This document shows, piece after piece, positions 46,124 through 56,106 of a DNA stretch of 64,000 nt. The notes beneath the pieces are model-generated. The model worked only from the letters and a program-made list of their open reading frames with translations. It did no database searches and was not told the DNA's origin. Each line of letters begins with the position of its first letter. The first letter of the stretch is position 1. The DNA lies in the NCBI RefSeq assembly GCF_022347785.1, contig NZ_JAKRGA010000003.1, positions 186,001-250,000 on the forward strand, given 5' to 3'. Made by a program: the position numbers and the translations under genes. The stretch is from Psychrobium sp. MM17-31 (lineage in GTDB: Bacteria > Pseudomonadota > Gammaproteobacteria > Enterobacterales > Psychrobiaceae).

Positions 46124-46150
46124 TAGCCGACTTTGACGTCGGCTTTTTTG
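46124..46150. terminator. Terminator between DUF2062 gene and cytochrome gene
   Basis: AGCCGAC (46125-46131) pairs with GTCGGCT (46138-46144) around TTTGAC, with a T-run on the plus strand. On the minus strand TATTTTG follows, so it may serve both convergent genes. Confidence 0.8.
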
Positions 46151-46152
46151 TA

Positions 46153-48498
46153 TTAGCGATTAATTCTGCGCTCCACTTCTAGTCCACTAGGCACTGTGCG
46201 GGGAATGAGGTGTGATAGATCTCTGGCCCCTTCATCAGTTTGCGCCTCCATAAATGGAACCAGAATGTCACGATGAAGTCCTAGCTCACCATCTCCCATG
46301 CGTTTCCCTTCCTCGAGCGTTAAACGACCGGGATCGGCAATTGCTTGTTCGAGTTTGGCTTCAATATAATCCAGCGTCCTAATAAAGCCGTAGTTATTAC
46401 CGTCAAATGAAGGCATCGGAAATGTCATTAACAACGCACGCTCTGAAACACTCACTTCATCATTGAACACAGGATCATGGACAAAGCCCCCGACGATACG
46501 ATCATACCCCGTGTATAGATTTATCCAAAAACGCTCTGGAATGGAATAGGTTTGAATATGACTCCATAAACTATTGAATTGTCCCAAATGCGCATAAGGG
46601 GCAGTCAAATCAACATTAAACAATGGCGCCGTACGAAATTTTGCGCGATCTTGACTGTTTTGGGTAATATTCTCTCGTCCGAAATCTTCCATCCCTGACA
46701 CGCCATTGCCTTTGCCCGGTCCGTATTGCGCGAACGCTAAGCTGTGGAAATCAAAATCAGACATGACGCTGCCTTTGTGACAGTTAACACAACCTGTTTC
46801 AAAGAAGAAGTGAGCCCCTCTAGTGGTGTTCTCATCCATCAGCTCATGATTATCAAACACCCCATTGTCGGCAACATCGCTGATCACGGCTTGCCAACGA
46901 TTATTTCGAAAGTCGAATCCCCTTATTTCAAACGCAGCAATTGCATTGGCCGCATGCGCAAAAGTCATCTCACTAAACTTGGTATTTGGATAAGCTGCTT
47001 CAAACAGCGTGATATACTCATCGATTTCGCCAAGTCTATTCATCAAGCGCTGCCAGATCTCAGAAAACGCATCAGGGTTCAATTGTGAAAGCTCATTATC
47101 TTGCCCTACACCGCGCATCTCATGCGCATCTGCCACTGGGAACAACGCTTGAGCAGAAACGACGCCATAGCCAGTAAAGCCATCAGTTTCTTGCTTTGCG
47201 AGAAATACCTTGGCCATTTCAGCCGTTAATTGGTTTCCAGCAGGGGTTCTAAACTGATCTTCGTTAACTAGCTCGACACGTCCATCCCAAAACATATTGC
47301 TGAACAAATCCAAATTAAATAACGGCTGAGCGTGTCTAGCGATAACATGGCCACCAGCACGACTCTGGCCAAGCCCTTGACCACCAGTGCCCAGTGATAA
47401 GGCCCTGGCATCACCACTTGCCAACAATGGATGGTGACAACTCATGCACGACGTATCTCTATTTCCACTTAAAATCTTATCGAACGCCAACGCTTGTCCA
47501 AGTAGGAACATTTCATCGGTTACTTGCGGTGCAGCAGGTACAGGATTTAAATTGTTGCTCGTGATGTAGGCCGCTAATTCCTGCCGTATTTCATTCAAAG
47601 GTTTAATTATTGAAAAGGTTTTAATTGGCGTGTCGTCTTCAGGGCTGACAAACTGTCCACGTTGCATCACTGCTCTACGGATATTGACGCCCTGTAGCGC
47701 ACTATTAATCAAACTACCAAAACTCAAATAATGGTCTGTCGCTTCTCCAAGCACGCCACGAATCGACTCAGAAAAAACAGCTTCGCCGTTTTGCAATTGA
47801 TTTTGCAAATCTGTTGCTAAAACCTGCGTCCATTGGCTGTTCGCATCTTGCTGTTGCAGATAGCTAAACAACGCTAACGCATAGCCATACTGCGCTTCGA
47901 AGGAATCATCTGAGATAATATTATTTAATAAATCAATGGGATTGTCGTTGCTAATATCGACGCCTTCTGCAATGCCAAAGGCCACTGCAACATGCTGAGA
48001 GTAAGTCGGGAAACTTGTGTTAAAGCTGTTGGAATCGTTGAGGGTTAGCGTCACCGCAATTTCTGTCAACGGAGTAACAACTGATGAGAACTGCGCACCC
48101 TGAGCACCATTCATTTGTAACAACGTCCGCATCATTGGCGTATCTATTGTAGACGAGCGTTCAGTAAACTCGTCGACATAGCGCCCACCTGAACATTCAA
48201 TCAGGCCCCAATCAGTTGCGGTGATATTCGTACCAAAATCAGCTAGGCCTTGCTCAGTTGTAATTGCGCTAGCTAACAACGTCCCTTTATCGCCGCCTGA
48301 AAAATCATAAAGATTACAAGTTGCACCGTTAACAGGCCCCTTAATAAAGTGAGCCTCAACACTAACTGTCGCAACGGGTGTTGGCGATGGACTAGAAACA
48401 GGAGATGGCGCTGTAGGCTGTTCCGTTGACGATGACGAACTGCCGCCACAACCATTAAGCAAAACGATGACAGCTAAAAGATTCATTGATCTTTTCAT
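46153..48498 (-). CDS. Di-haem cytochrome c peroxidase-family lipoprotein
   Basis: 781 residues. A lipobox signal (MKRSMNLLAVIVLLNGCGG) is followed by a Ser/Pro/Thr linker. The first 280 residues form a separate domain (FIKGPVNGATCNLYDFSGGD onward) resembling surface-protein folds and not the peroxidase. Then come two c-type haem sites: CMSCH near residue 350 and CVNCH near residue 570, each followed by CcpA/MauG-like regions (FDKILSGNRDTSCMSCHHPL and AHFFFETGCVNCHKGSVMSD). Family members reduce hydrogen peroxide or modify substrates through two haems. The extra N-terminal domain makes the protein unusually long. The ATG follows GAGGT. A tandem role with the neighbouring genes is not evident. 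Confidence 0.82.
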   Translation of the reverse strand: MKRSMNLLAVIVLLNGCGGSSSSSTEQPTAPSPVSSPSPTPVATVSVEAHFIKGPVNGATCNLYDFSGGDKGTLLASAITTEQGLADFGTNITATDWGLIECSGGRYVDEFTERSSTIDTPMMRTLLQMNGAQGAQFSSVVTPLTEIAVTLTLNDSNSFNTSFPTYSQHVAVAFGIAEGVDISNDNPIDLLNNIISDDSFEAQYGYALALFSYLQQQDANSQWTQVLATDLQNQLQNGEAVFSESIRGVLGEATDHYLSFGSLINSALQGVNIRRAVMQRGQFVSPEDDTPIKTFSIIKPLNEIRQELAAYITSNNLNPVPAAPQVTDEMFLLGQALAFDKILSGNRDTSCMSCHHPLLASGDARALSLGTGGQGLGQSRAGGHVIARHAQPLFNLDLFSNMFWDGRVELVNEDQFRTPAGNQLTAEMAKVFLAKQETDGFTGYGVVSAQALFPVADAHEMRGVGQDNELSQLNPDAFSEIWQRLMNRLGEIDEYITLFEAAYPNTKFSEMTFAHAANAIAAFEIRGFDFRNNRWQAVISDVADNGVFDNHELMDENTTRGAHFFFETGCVNCHKGSVMSDFDFHSLAFAQYGPGKGNGVSGMEDFGRENITQNSQDRAKFRTAPLFNVDLTAPYAHLGQFNSLWSHIQTYSIPERFWINLYTGYDRIVGGFVHDPVFNDEVSVSERALLMTFPMPSFDGNNYGFIRTLDYIEAKLEQAIADPGRLTLEEGKRMGDGELGLHRDILVPFMEAQTDEGARDLSHLIPRTVPSGLEVERRINR

Positions 48499-48609
48499 GA
48501 ATTGACCTCAATAAGTAGGAATAAATTATTATTTACTTATTTACGTACTACATGAAAGTATCATTAATTAGTTTTACATAATCTTTACGTTTACTTACAA
48601 ATCTTTAGA

Positions 48610-49875
48610 TTACTGCCCTAACACCATCGCTGGCTTTATCTTCGCTGCGCTCGTCGCTGGATACAAAGTCGCCAAGAAGCTTATCGTCAATGTTGCGCCC
48701 ACTAATACCAACAGATCACTAATTTCAAATTGCGCCGGCAGAGAATCTATAAAATAAATATCGCCAGAGAGTACTTGAATATCAAATACAGATTCTAAAA
48801 ACTGCACGATTTCTGGCAGGTTGACACTGAGTATTGTTCCTAGCACGCCGCCTAATAAACAACCTAAAGCAGCGTTAATCATGCCTTGCACAATAAAGAT
48901 CTTTTTTACCTGCGCGCTCGATAATCCCATTGTTAGCAAGATAGCAATTTCACTCTCTTTATCGTTTACCGCCATTACTAAGGTAGAAACGATATTAAAA
49001 CTAGCCACGGCAATAACTAGCACTAATACGATATAAGTGATCATTTGGACTAATTTAATGTCGTTATAAAGATGTCCCTGGGTGCGGGTCCAATCGCTTA
49101 AATAGACATAGCTTTTAACATTACGACCAATATCTCTAACGGTTTCAGTCGCATTAAAAATGTCACTAAATTTGAAGCGGATCCCCAATACACCGTTACT
49201 GATATTAGCCAGCTCTCTAGCATCATCTAAATGAATGTAAGCCTGCAATGCGTCAAGTTGCCCGCCGAACTTAAAACTCCCTACCAGCGTAAAATTAGCG
49301 ACCGTAGGCGCAGATAAACGCCCCTGCTCTCCCTTTTGTGGGATCATGATAGAGACGCTATCGCCAATTTCGAAAGCGAACTTATCGATTAAGCCTTGGC
49401 CGAGAATGATATGCCGACTACCGCTGGTTAATTGCAGCCAAGCTCCTGGCGTCACATAACTCGCACTATCCATCACCTTTGCTTCTTGATCGGGCAAAAC
49501 GCCATCAAGAGAAATTCCTGAAAGATCGTTCCCCTGCAATACAAGCCCTTTAACTGCGATGACAGGTGCACCGTCAATAACACCGGGAATGTGTTTTAGA
49601 TCGTTAACAACCTGCTGCCAGTTGGGAATTGGCTGATTTACAGCGATTATTTCGCCATGCGGGACAACAGATAATAAACGATCGCGAAGCTGTTGTTCGA
49701 AACCGTTCATAGCCGACATAATGACTAGTAGCACGCTTATTCCGATAGCTATGCCAAACATCGCCGTCATCGAGATAAATGAAATAAATCGGTTAGCAGA
49801 TTTAGCGGTTAAAAAACGAAGTCCAATTGCGCTGCTTAAACCAAATGCCAGTGGTAAATTACGCTCGTTATTCAT
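48610..49875 (-). CDS. lolE: Lipoprotein-releasing ABC permease LolE
   Basis: 421 residues. Inner-membrane permease of the LolCDE complex, which extracts outer-membrane-directed lipoproteins for LolA. Four transmembrane spans: one near 30-55 and three in the C-terminal FtsX-like domain (SFNIVSTLVMAVNDKESEIAIL, in part; MINAALGCLLGG; PATSAAKIKPAMVLGQ at the end). A large periplasmic domain lies between. The N-terminal FMTAMFG-like ISMTAMFGIAIGISVLLVIM and LLSVVPHGEI fit LolE more than LolC. It is the last gene of lolC-lolD-lolE, overlapping lolD by 8 bases. Confidence 0.93.
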   Translation of the reverse strand: MNNERNLPLAFGLSSAIGLRFLTAKSANRFISFISMTAMFGIAIGISVLLVIMSAMNGFEQQLRDRLLSVVPHGEIIAVNQPIPNWQQVVNDLKHIPGVIDGAPVIAVKGLVLQGNDLSGISLDGVLPDQEAKVMDSASYVTPGAWLQLTSGSRHIILGQGLIDKFAFEIGDSVSIMIPQKGEQGRLSAPTVANFTLVGSFKFGGQLDALQAYIHLDDARELANISNGVLGIRFKFSDIFNATETVRDIGRNVKSYVYLSDWTRTQGHLYNDIKLVQMITYIVLVLVIAVASFNIVSTLVMAVNDKESEIAILLTMGLSSAQVKKIFIVQGMINAALGCLLGGVLGTILSVNLPEIVQFLESVFDIQVLSGDIYFIDSLPAQFEISDLLVLVGATLTISFLATLYPATSAAKIKPAMVLGQ

Positions 49876-50563
49876 TGACGCTATCCGCCTTAGCTAAATG
49901 ACCACTAGTTAGATTCACCACGCGATCTAATCTGCTTGCCAAATCATTGTCATGAGTCACCACAACAAAGCTCGTACCTTGTTGATCACGTAGGGATTTT
50001 AACAACTCAAAGATAGCCAGTGCATTTTCACTGTCTAAGTTGCCTGTTGGCTCATCGGCTAATACCAATGACGGCTTATTCACCAACGCGCGCGCGATAG
50101 CAATCCGTTGTCGCTCTCCACCAGACAGTTGACTTGGCTTGTGATGCGCTCGTTCACAAAGGCCGACTGAATCAATCATCGCCAGTGCACTTGCACGCGC
50201 CGCTGACTTAGATCCGCCGGCAATTAACAGCGGCATCATGACATTTTCCAACGCACTAAACTCAGCTAGTAAATGATGAAATTGGTAGATGAAGCCAAGT
50301 TCGTTGTTTCGAAAATCAGCTTGTTTGCCTTTACTCAGCTGATGAATATTCTGGCCTTTAAACAGCACTTCACCACTACTCGGCTCATCAAGCGTACCAA
50401 GGAGATGCAACAAGGTTGATTTTCCTGAACCAGAACGTCCGGTAATTGCTAATAACTCATGAGAATTTAGATTGAGATCTAATTCAGACAACACCTTTAC
50501 CTGATTCTCACCATCTTGGTAAGTTTTTGAAATGCCTTTACAGGTTAATAATGAGTTATTCAT
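49868..50563 (-). CDS. lolD: Lipoprotein-releasing ATPase LolD
   Basis: 231 residues. Walker A ITGRSGSGKSTLLHLL, signature LSGGERQRIAIARAL, Walker B LVLADEPTGNLDSENA and H-loop VVVTHDNDLA are complete. It powers the LolC/LolE permeases. The start overlaps lolC by 8 bases and the stop overlaps lolE by 8 bases, in line with fixed subunit stoichiometry. The length is normal for the family. Confidence 0.97.
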   Translation of the reverse strand: MNNSLLTCKGISKTYQDGENQVKVLSELDLNLNSHELLAITGRSGSGKSTLLHLLGTLDEPSSGEVLFKGQNIHQLSKGKQADFRNNELGFIYQFHHLLAEFSALENVMMPLLIAGGSKSAARASALAMIDSVGLCERAHHKPSQLSGGERQRIAIARALVNKPSLVLADEPTGNLDSENALAIFELLKSLRDQQGTSFVVVTHDNDLASRLDRVVNLTSGHLAKADSVNE

Positions 50564-51806
50564 GTTTCAATGCCTTAGCGGGCTCAACTGCGCCAGCTTT
50601 ATATGAAGGATACAAGGTGGACACTAAGGTCACAACCACAGTAGCAACGACTAAAATTGCAACTTGCTGAAAATCTACCACGATTGGTAATCCGCCAGTC
50701 GGGTCAATTGGATTGGCAACGATATTTAGATTTAGTGCATGGAGAATATCATTGAGATTAAAGGTTAATAATAATCCAATGATGGTGCCCAATACCGTAC
50801 CTACAAAACCGTTGAGTGTCCCCTGAGCAATAAATATCATGGCAATGCGAGTGCGCGATAAACCAAGCGTGGAAAGAATCGCTATATCGGTTTGTTTTTC
50901 AGTCACTAAAATCACCAGCGCTGAAATGATATTAAAGGCGGCAACCGCAATAATTAAACTCAGCATCATCCACAGCATATTCTTTTCCATACGCACGGCG
51001 CTAAAGAGTTCACCGTATTGCTCGCGCCACGTTGAAATTTTCTCAAGCTCGATATTTTGCGCTAACTTACTGCTCACTGGCGCGTCATCGAAAGCATTTG
51101 ATAGGAACAATCGATAATCAGATACATCAGCTGTCCGTTGACGCAGCAAACGTTTAGCATCATCAATATGCACCAATGCTATCGAAGAATCTGCTTGTGA
51201 CTGCATCTCAAATACACCGCTAATGGTAAAATTGCGCTGGCTCGGCATACGGCCAAACGGCGTGAAAACGCTTTTTTGCGCTGAAATAACCCGTATTTTA
51301 TCGCCAACAGTAACATTGAGCTGACGAGCGAGGATCCGTCCCAAAATTATTCGATACTTGCCACTTTCTAAGCTATCAAAGGCGCCATAACGCATGTTGC
51401 TGGCGAGTAGGTTAACCTTGCTATCTTGATTAGGGTCGATGCCTTGTAACATCACTGCGCTAAGTTCACTGTCACCTTGGATCATTGCCTGAGACATTGA
51501 CAATGGCGTCACCTCAATAACCTGAGATGGCAGCTTTAGTAAACTAATCTGCTCTTTGGGCACGTCTTTAATCACAATGTGCGGCACAGCGCCTAGAATG
51601 CGATCTTTTAACTGACTTTCAAAGCCGTTCATTACCGACAGCACAATAATAAGCGCAGCAACGCCTAACAAAATACCGCCAATTGAAAACAGCGTAATGA
51701 AATTAAGAAACCTGCTACCGCCGCGTGCTCTCGCGAAGCGCCATGCAATCAAATATGGTGTAAGATTCAACGTAAACCCGCTTATTGCCGTTTTATATCT
51801 ATCCAC
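50556..51806 (-). CDS. lolC: Lipoprotein-releasing ABC permease LolC
   Basis: 416 residues from a GTG at 51806; no strong ribosome site is seen, so the start could be slightly different. N-terminal span FSIGGILLGVAALIIVLSVM, then the periplasmic domain, then three FtsX-domain spans (NIISALVILVTEKQTDIAIL, GTLNGFVGTVLGTIIGLLL, and near the end LVSTLYPSYKAGAVEPAKAL). Being first in the operon and giving LGAVPHIVI in place of LSVVPHGEI points to LolC. It partners LolE and LolD. The upstream PilZ-like gene is divergent. Confidence 0.92.
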   Translation of the reverse strand: MDRYKTAISGFTLNLTPYLIAWRFARARGGSRFLNFITLFSIGGILLGVAALIIVLSVMNGFESQLKDRILGAVPHIVIKDVPKEQISLLKLPSQVIEVTPLSMSQAMIQGDSELSAVMLQGIDPNQDSKVNLLASNMRYGAFDSLESGKYRIILGRILARQLNVTVGDKIRVISAQKSVFTPFGRMPSQRNFTISGVFEMQSQADSSIALVHIDDAKRLLRQRTADVSDYRLFLSNAFDDAPVSSKLAQNIELEKISTWREQYGELFSAVRMEKNMLWMMLSLIIAVAAFNIISALVILVTEKQTDIAILSTLGLSRTRIAMIFIAQGTLNGFVGTVLGTIIGLLLTFNLNDILHALNLNIVANPIDPTGGLPIVVDFQQVAILVVATVVVTLVSTLYPSYKAGAVEPAKALKHE

Positions 51807-51965
51807 AGACCGAAATTAAGCGAATAAATTCAATCCGTTGAAAATAGATAACTTGTGGCCGTTCCTAAAAAGGTGAATAATAAAAACAAAAGGCGATGAT
51901 AATGGCATTAATTCTTAAACCCAAGTTTTATTTACCATTATCAAAAATTAGATAGAGGAAGCCGC

Positions 51966-52544
51966 GTGGATAATCAACAGCAATTTTTTTCAATTAGCCA
52001 TCCCTTTGAACTGAGTGTTACTGTACTTGGCAAATCGGCACAGGTTCCCAACGACGAAGCCTTTATCGCGAACATGCCAACGTCCTTTAAATTGGCGTCA
52101 CAAATTAGTCAGCTTGACCGCCACACCATCAAGCCACTAAGAAGTTTAGGAGAACAAGCCTCAGAGCTTTCCGATTTTTTGGCCTTGCAGTCAAAAAAAA
52201 TCGATCTCATGATGAGCTATATCCTCACCCTTGACGAAGGCAGCAAAGCCCGAAACCGCGGCACTAGCTTCGGCGGCAGCAATATTACCTTTATTAACGA
52301 TTCAGCGCTTGAGAATGAGTGTTTATTAGAGCTAAAACTTTTTATCGAAGAATGTAACAGCGCAATTTACGCCTTTGGTAAGGTTATCGAAAGTTCGCCG
52401 TGTGATGACGGTTATACGATCAATGTTGAATTTGTAAAAATCGATGAAGAAGATCAAGAGCAACTGGTTCGCAATTCCCTCCACATTCAAACCATTCAAC
52501 TAAAAGAGCGTAGCAACGCCCGCAAACCAGAATCTGGGGAATAA
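51966..52544 (+). CDS. PilZ-domain-like protein
   Basis: 192 residues from a GTG at 51966 preceded by AGAGGAAG. In related genomes the gene before mfd encodes a PilZ-like protein, and this one has the right size. The usual c-di-GMP motifs are not clear: no RxxxR is evident near a D/NxSxxG site, and only TSFGGSNITFINDSAL resembles the second motif. The protein is soluble, with a helical middle (ISQLDRHTIKPLRSLG, QASELSDFLALQSKKIDLMM). If it is PilZ-related, nucleotide binding may be lost. It is 85 bases upstream of mfd. The call rests partly on gene order. Confidence 0.6.
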   Translation: MDNQQQFFSISHPFELSVTVLGKSAQVPNDEAFIANMPTSFKLASQISQLDRHTIKPLRSLGEQASELSDFLALQSKKIDLMMSYILTLDEGSKARNRGTSFGGSNITFINDSALENECLLELKLFIEECNSAIYAFGKVIESSPCDDGYTINVEFVKIDEEDQEQLVRNSLHIQTIQLKERSNARKPESGE

Positions 52545-52629
52545 ACTCCCCTATTCATCCTTGGTTAATTTGGCGAGAATAAGCTTATGAGGTTATACTA
52601 ACCGCATCTTTTATTAAGTTTTTTTCATA

Positions 52630-55600
52630 ATGTCTTTGATTCGCCAATTTATCACTACGCTTCCCGATCTTACTAAGGCTACCAACCAAAAAATCCACAT
52701 TGGAAACCTTAAAGGCAGCGCCCTGCCGCTGACCTTGGTGGAAACCGCTAAACAACAAGCTTCGTTAACTGTGGTTTTGTGTAGCGATACAGCAACGGCG
52801 CTCAAACTTGAAACCGAATTAACCTTCGTCGCGCAAGAACACAATTTACCAGTGATGTTGTTTCCAGATTGGGAAACCTTACCGTACGATAATTTCTCAC
52901 CGCATCAAGACATCATCTCGCAGCGCCTAGAAACGTTATATCATCTGCCAAATATGGATCACGGGATCGTATTACTACCGATAGCTACCGCCATGGCAAA
53001 GCTAAGCCCTAGCGAGTTTATTAATGGCCATACGCTATTATTAAAAACCGACGAAGAGCGCGATCCTAATAAACTAAAACAAGCGTTAGATACTGCTGGT
53101 TATGAGAACGTTCATCAAGTGCTGGCCCATGGTGAGTACAGCCAACGAGGCTCGATCTTAGATATCTTCCCTATGGGCAGTAACAAGCCATATCGCATCG
53201 ATTTCATTGACCACGATATCGATTCAATTGCCTTTTTCGATCCTGAGTCACAGCGCTCGAAAGAGCGCGTCAGTGAAATTCGTATTTTACCTGCGAAAGA
53301 ATTCCCAACTCATCAAATGGCAGTGGAACTGTTTCGCAGTAATTGGCGCGAGCGCTTTGATGCATCAAACGCCGCCGACTCAATCTACCAACAAGTAACA
53401 AAGCAGATCTGGCCAGCGGGTGTTGAGTATTATTTGCCGCTGTTCTTTAGCCAATGCGCCACCTTGTTTGATTATCTTCCTGACGACGCGACCTTGTTTA
53501 CCGTTGGTGATATTAACGAAAGTGCCAATGAATTCTTTGAAGATGTTAAGCACCGTTATGAGGAGCGCCGCTACGATCGAGCGCGCCCTATTCTCGAGCC
53601 GCATGATTTATTCTGTCGTGTTGACGAGTTTTTTGCCCAGCTCAATAACTTCAATCGCATAGCGCTGTCTGAGGAAGAAGCCAAATCCCAACAAGGTCAT
53701 TACAATTTAGCGTGCCGGGAGATATCAGATATTAGCGTCGATCACAAACAAGACGCGCCAACTGCAAAACTGATAGATTTTCTAAATCAAGACAAAGCAC
53801 GTAAAACCGTATTCTGCGTCGAATCCCTTGGTCGGGCACAGGCGTTATTGGAATTACTGCAAAAAGACAATCTTGCGCCAGTTGAATGTAATGAGCTAGG
53901 CGAAGCGTTAAAGCATCCCCTGAGCGTACTAGTTGCGCCATTGGAGAGCAGCGCACTATTAATCGACGATAACATCGCGCTAATTTGTGAAAATGAACTC
54001 TTTGGCATTCAAGTATCTCAGCGCAGACGCCGTGAAAAAGCACAAACCATATCCAGCGAAGCTATTGTTCGAAGTCTGGCGGAGTTATCAATCGGCCAAC
54101 CTGTCGTTCATTACGATCACGGTGTTGGACGCTATCAAGGCCTTACCTACATTGAAAATGGCGGCATCAATACCGAATACGTGACACTTGAGTACGCCAA
54201 TGAAGCGAAACTTTATGTGCCTGTTTCATCACTCAACCTAATTTCTCGCTACAGCGGTTCAAGCGAGGAAAGCGCGCCGCTCCATAGTCTTGGTAGTGAT
54301 AAATGGACCAAAGCTAAACGCAAAGCCGCAGAGAAAATTCGTGATGTGGCGGCAGAGCTTCTTGAAGTCTACGCCCAGAGAGCCTCACGCAAAGGCTATC
54401 AGTTTAATGTCAATTTTGACGACTACAATCAATTTGCCGCTGACTTCCCATTTGAAGAGACCGTCGATCAACAAAACGCGATATTGCATGTGGTCAATGA
54501 TATGCAAAAGAAAAAGCCAATGGATCGTTTAGTTTGTGGCGACGTTGGTTTTGGTAAAACAGAAGTAGCAATGCGTGCCGCCTTTGTTGCTGTTAACGAC
54601 GGTAAACAAGTAGCTGTGCTCGTACCAACCACCTTGTTAGCCCAACAGCATTTTGAAAACTTTCGAGATCGATTTGCTAAGCACGCCATTCGAGTTGAAC
54701 AGTTGTCTCGTTTTCGCAGCGCCAAGCAACAAAAGCAAGCCATAGAAGACGTTGAAAGCGGCAAAGTCGATATTGTTATTGGTACCCATAAACTGATTCA
54801 AGGCGATATCAATTTTCACGATCTTGGTCTATTAATCGTCGATGAAGAGCATCGTTTTGGTGTACGCCAGAAAGAGAAAATCACCTCACTACGCGCTAAT
54901 ATCGACATCTTGACCATGACCGCGACACCTATTCCACGTACATTGAACATGGCAATGAGCGGCATGCGTGATTTATCAATTATTGCAACTCCACCTTCGC
55001 GCCGTTTATCAGTAAATACCTTCGTTCGCCCATATGATGCAGCGTTAGTTAAAGAAGCAGTGCGCCGTGAAATTCTTCGTGGTGGTCAAGTTTATTTTCT
55101 GCATAACGATGTCGATAAAATTGAAGACATGGCCCAAGATTTAGAAGCGTTGCTTCCAGAAGCACGCATTGGCATTGCCCATGGCCAGATGGCCGAGCGC
55201 GAACTAGAAAAAGTTATGAGCGATTTCTACCACCAGCGCTACAATCTACTACTGTGTTCAACCATCATTGAAACTGGTATCGACGTACCAAGCGCCAATA
55301 CAATCATAATTAACCGCGCAGACAAATTTGGCTTGGCCCAGCTCCATCAGCTGCGCGGTCGCGTTGGTCGTTCACACCACCAAGCTTATGCGTACATGTT
55401 AACGCCACCACCTAAGCAGTTAACACGCGATGCCCAAAAACGTCTTGAAGCGATAGAAAATTTAACCGATCTCGGTGCTGGTTTCGTACTAGCGACCCAC
55501 GATTTGGAAATTCGTGGCGCTGGTGAACTACTCGGCGATGATCAAAGCGGTCAAATCCAAACCATTGGCTTTAGCCTCTACATGGAAATGCTCGACAGTG

Positions 55601-56106
55601 CGACAGAGGCGCTAAAACGCGGCGACCAGCCAAAACTGGATAATCTATTGCCGCAAGGCGGTGATGTTGACCTTAAGATTTCGGCTTTGTTACCAGAAGA
55701 TTATATCTTTGATGTTAATACCCGCCTGTCACTGTATAAACGGATTGCTAACTGCGAAGATGATAAAGCACTGGATTCGATGCAAGTTGAACTTATCGAT
55801 CGCTTCGGTTTATTACCTGATGCCGCTAAAAACCTGTTTACCGTGTCGCTTATCAAACTGCGCATCGCAGCGTTAGGTATCAAGCGACTCGAAGTTGGAC
55901 TCAACGGCGGTCAGTTAGTATTTGGTGAAAACACCATTATCGATCTAGGCTACTTGATGTCATTGCTGCAAACCCAACCAGCAATATACAAGCTTGATGG
56001 ACCTACTAAATTAAAATTTGCTATAAAAACAGAGAATGCCGCCGATAGACTAAATCTAGTCAATGCGATGTTGACTGAGTTTGAACGCAACACCACGGAG
56101 AAATAA
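52630..56106 (+). CDS. mfd: Transcription-repair coupling factor Mfd
   Basis: 1158 residues. Removes RNA polymerase stalled at DNA lesions and recruits UvrA. The N-terminal UvrB-homology region is followed by the RNA-polymerase-interaction segment (PVVHYDHGVGRYQGLTYIE) and the superfamily II helicase: Walker A CGDVGFGKTE near 637, VPTTLLAQQH, DEEH in LLIVDEEHRFGVRQKEK near 737, TATPIPRTL, and the C-terminal motifs STIIETGIDVPSANTIII and LHQLRGRVGRS. The C-terminal D7 domain follows. The length is as in E. coli. csiV starts on the base right after its stop codon. Confidence 0.97.
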   Translation: MSLIRQFITTLPDLTKATNQKIHIGNLKGSALPLTLVETAKQQASLTVVLCSDTATALKLETELTFVAQEHNLPVMLFPDWETLPYDNFSPHQDIISQRLETLYHLPNMDHGIVLLPIATAMAKLSPSEFINGHTLLLKTDEERDPNKLKQALDTAGYENVHQVLAHGEYSQRGSILDIFPMGSNKPYRIDFIDHDIDSIAFFDPESQRSKERVSEIRILPAKEFPTHQMAVELFRSNWRERFDASNAADSIYQQVTKQIWPAGVEYYLPLFFSQCATLFDYLPDDATLFTVGDINESANEFFEDVKHRYEERRYDRARPILEPHDLFCRVDEFFAQLNNFNRIALSEEEAKSQQGHYNLACREISDISVDHKQDAPTAKLIDFLNQDKARKTVFCVESLGRAQALLELLQKDNLAPVECNELGEALKHPLSVLVAPLESSALLIDDNIALICENELFGIQVSQRRRREKAQTISSEAIVRSLAELSIGQPVVHYDHGVGRYQGLTYIENGGINTEYVTLEYANEAKLYVPVSSLNLISRYSGSSEESAPLHSLGSDKWTKAKRKAAEKIRDVAAELLEVYAQRASRKGYQFNVNFDDYNQFAADFPFEETVDQQNAILHVVNDMQKKKPMDRLVCGDVGFGKTEVAMRAAFVAVNDGKQVAVLVPTTLLAQQHFENFRDRFAKHAIRVEQLSRFRSAKQQKQAIEDVESGKVDIVIGTHKLIQGDINFHDLGLLIVDEEHRFGVRQKEKITSLRANIDILTMTATPIPRTLNMAMSGMRDLSIIATPPSRRLSVNTFVRPYDAALVKEAVRREILRGGQVYFLHNDVDKIEDMAQDLEALLPEARIGIAHGQMAERELEKVMSDFYHQRYNLLLCSTIIETGIDVPSANTIIINRADKFGLAQLHQLRGRVGRSHHQAYAYMLTPPPKQLTRDAQKRLEAIENLTDLGAGFVLATHDLEIRGAGELLGDDQSGQIQTIGFSLYMEMLDSATEALKRGDQPKLDNLLPQGGDVDLKISALLPEDYIFDVNTRLSLYKRIANCEDDKALDSMQVELIDRFGLLPDAAKNLFTVSLIKLRIAALGIKRLEVGLNGGQLVFGENTIIDLGYLMSLLQTQPAIYKLDGPTKLKFAIKTENAADRLNLVNAMLTEFERNTTEK

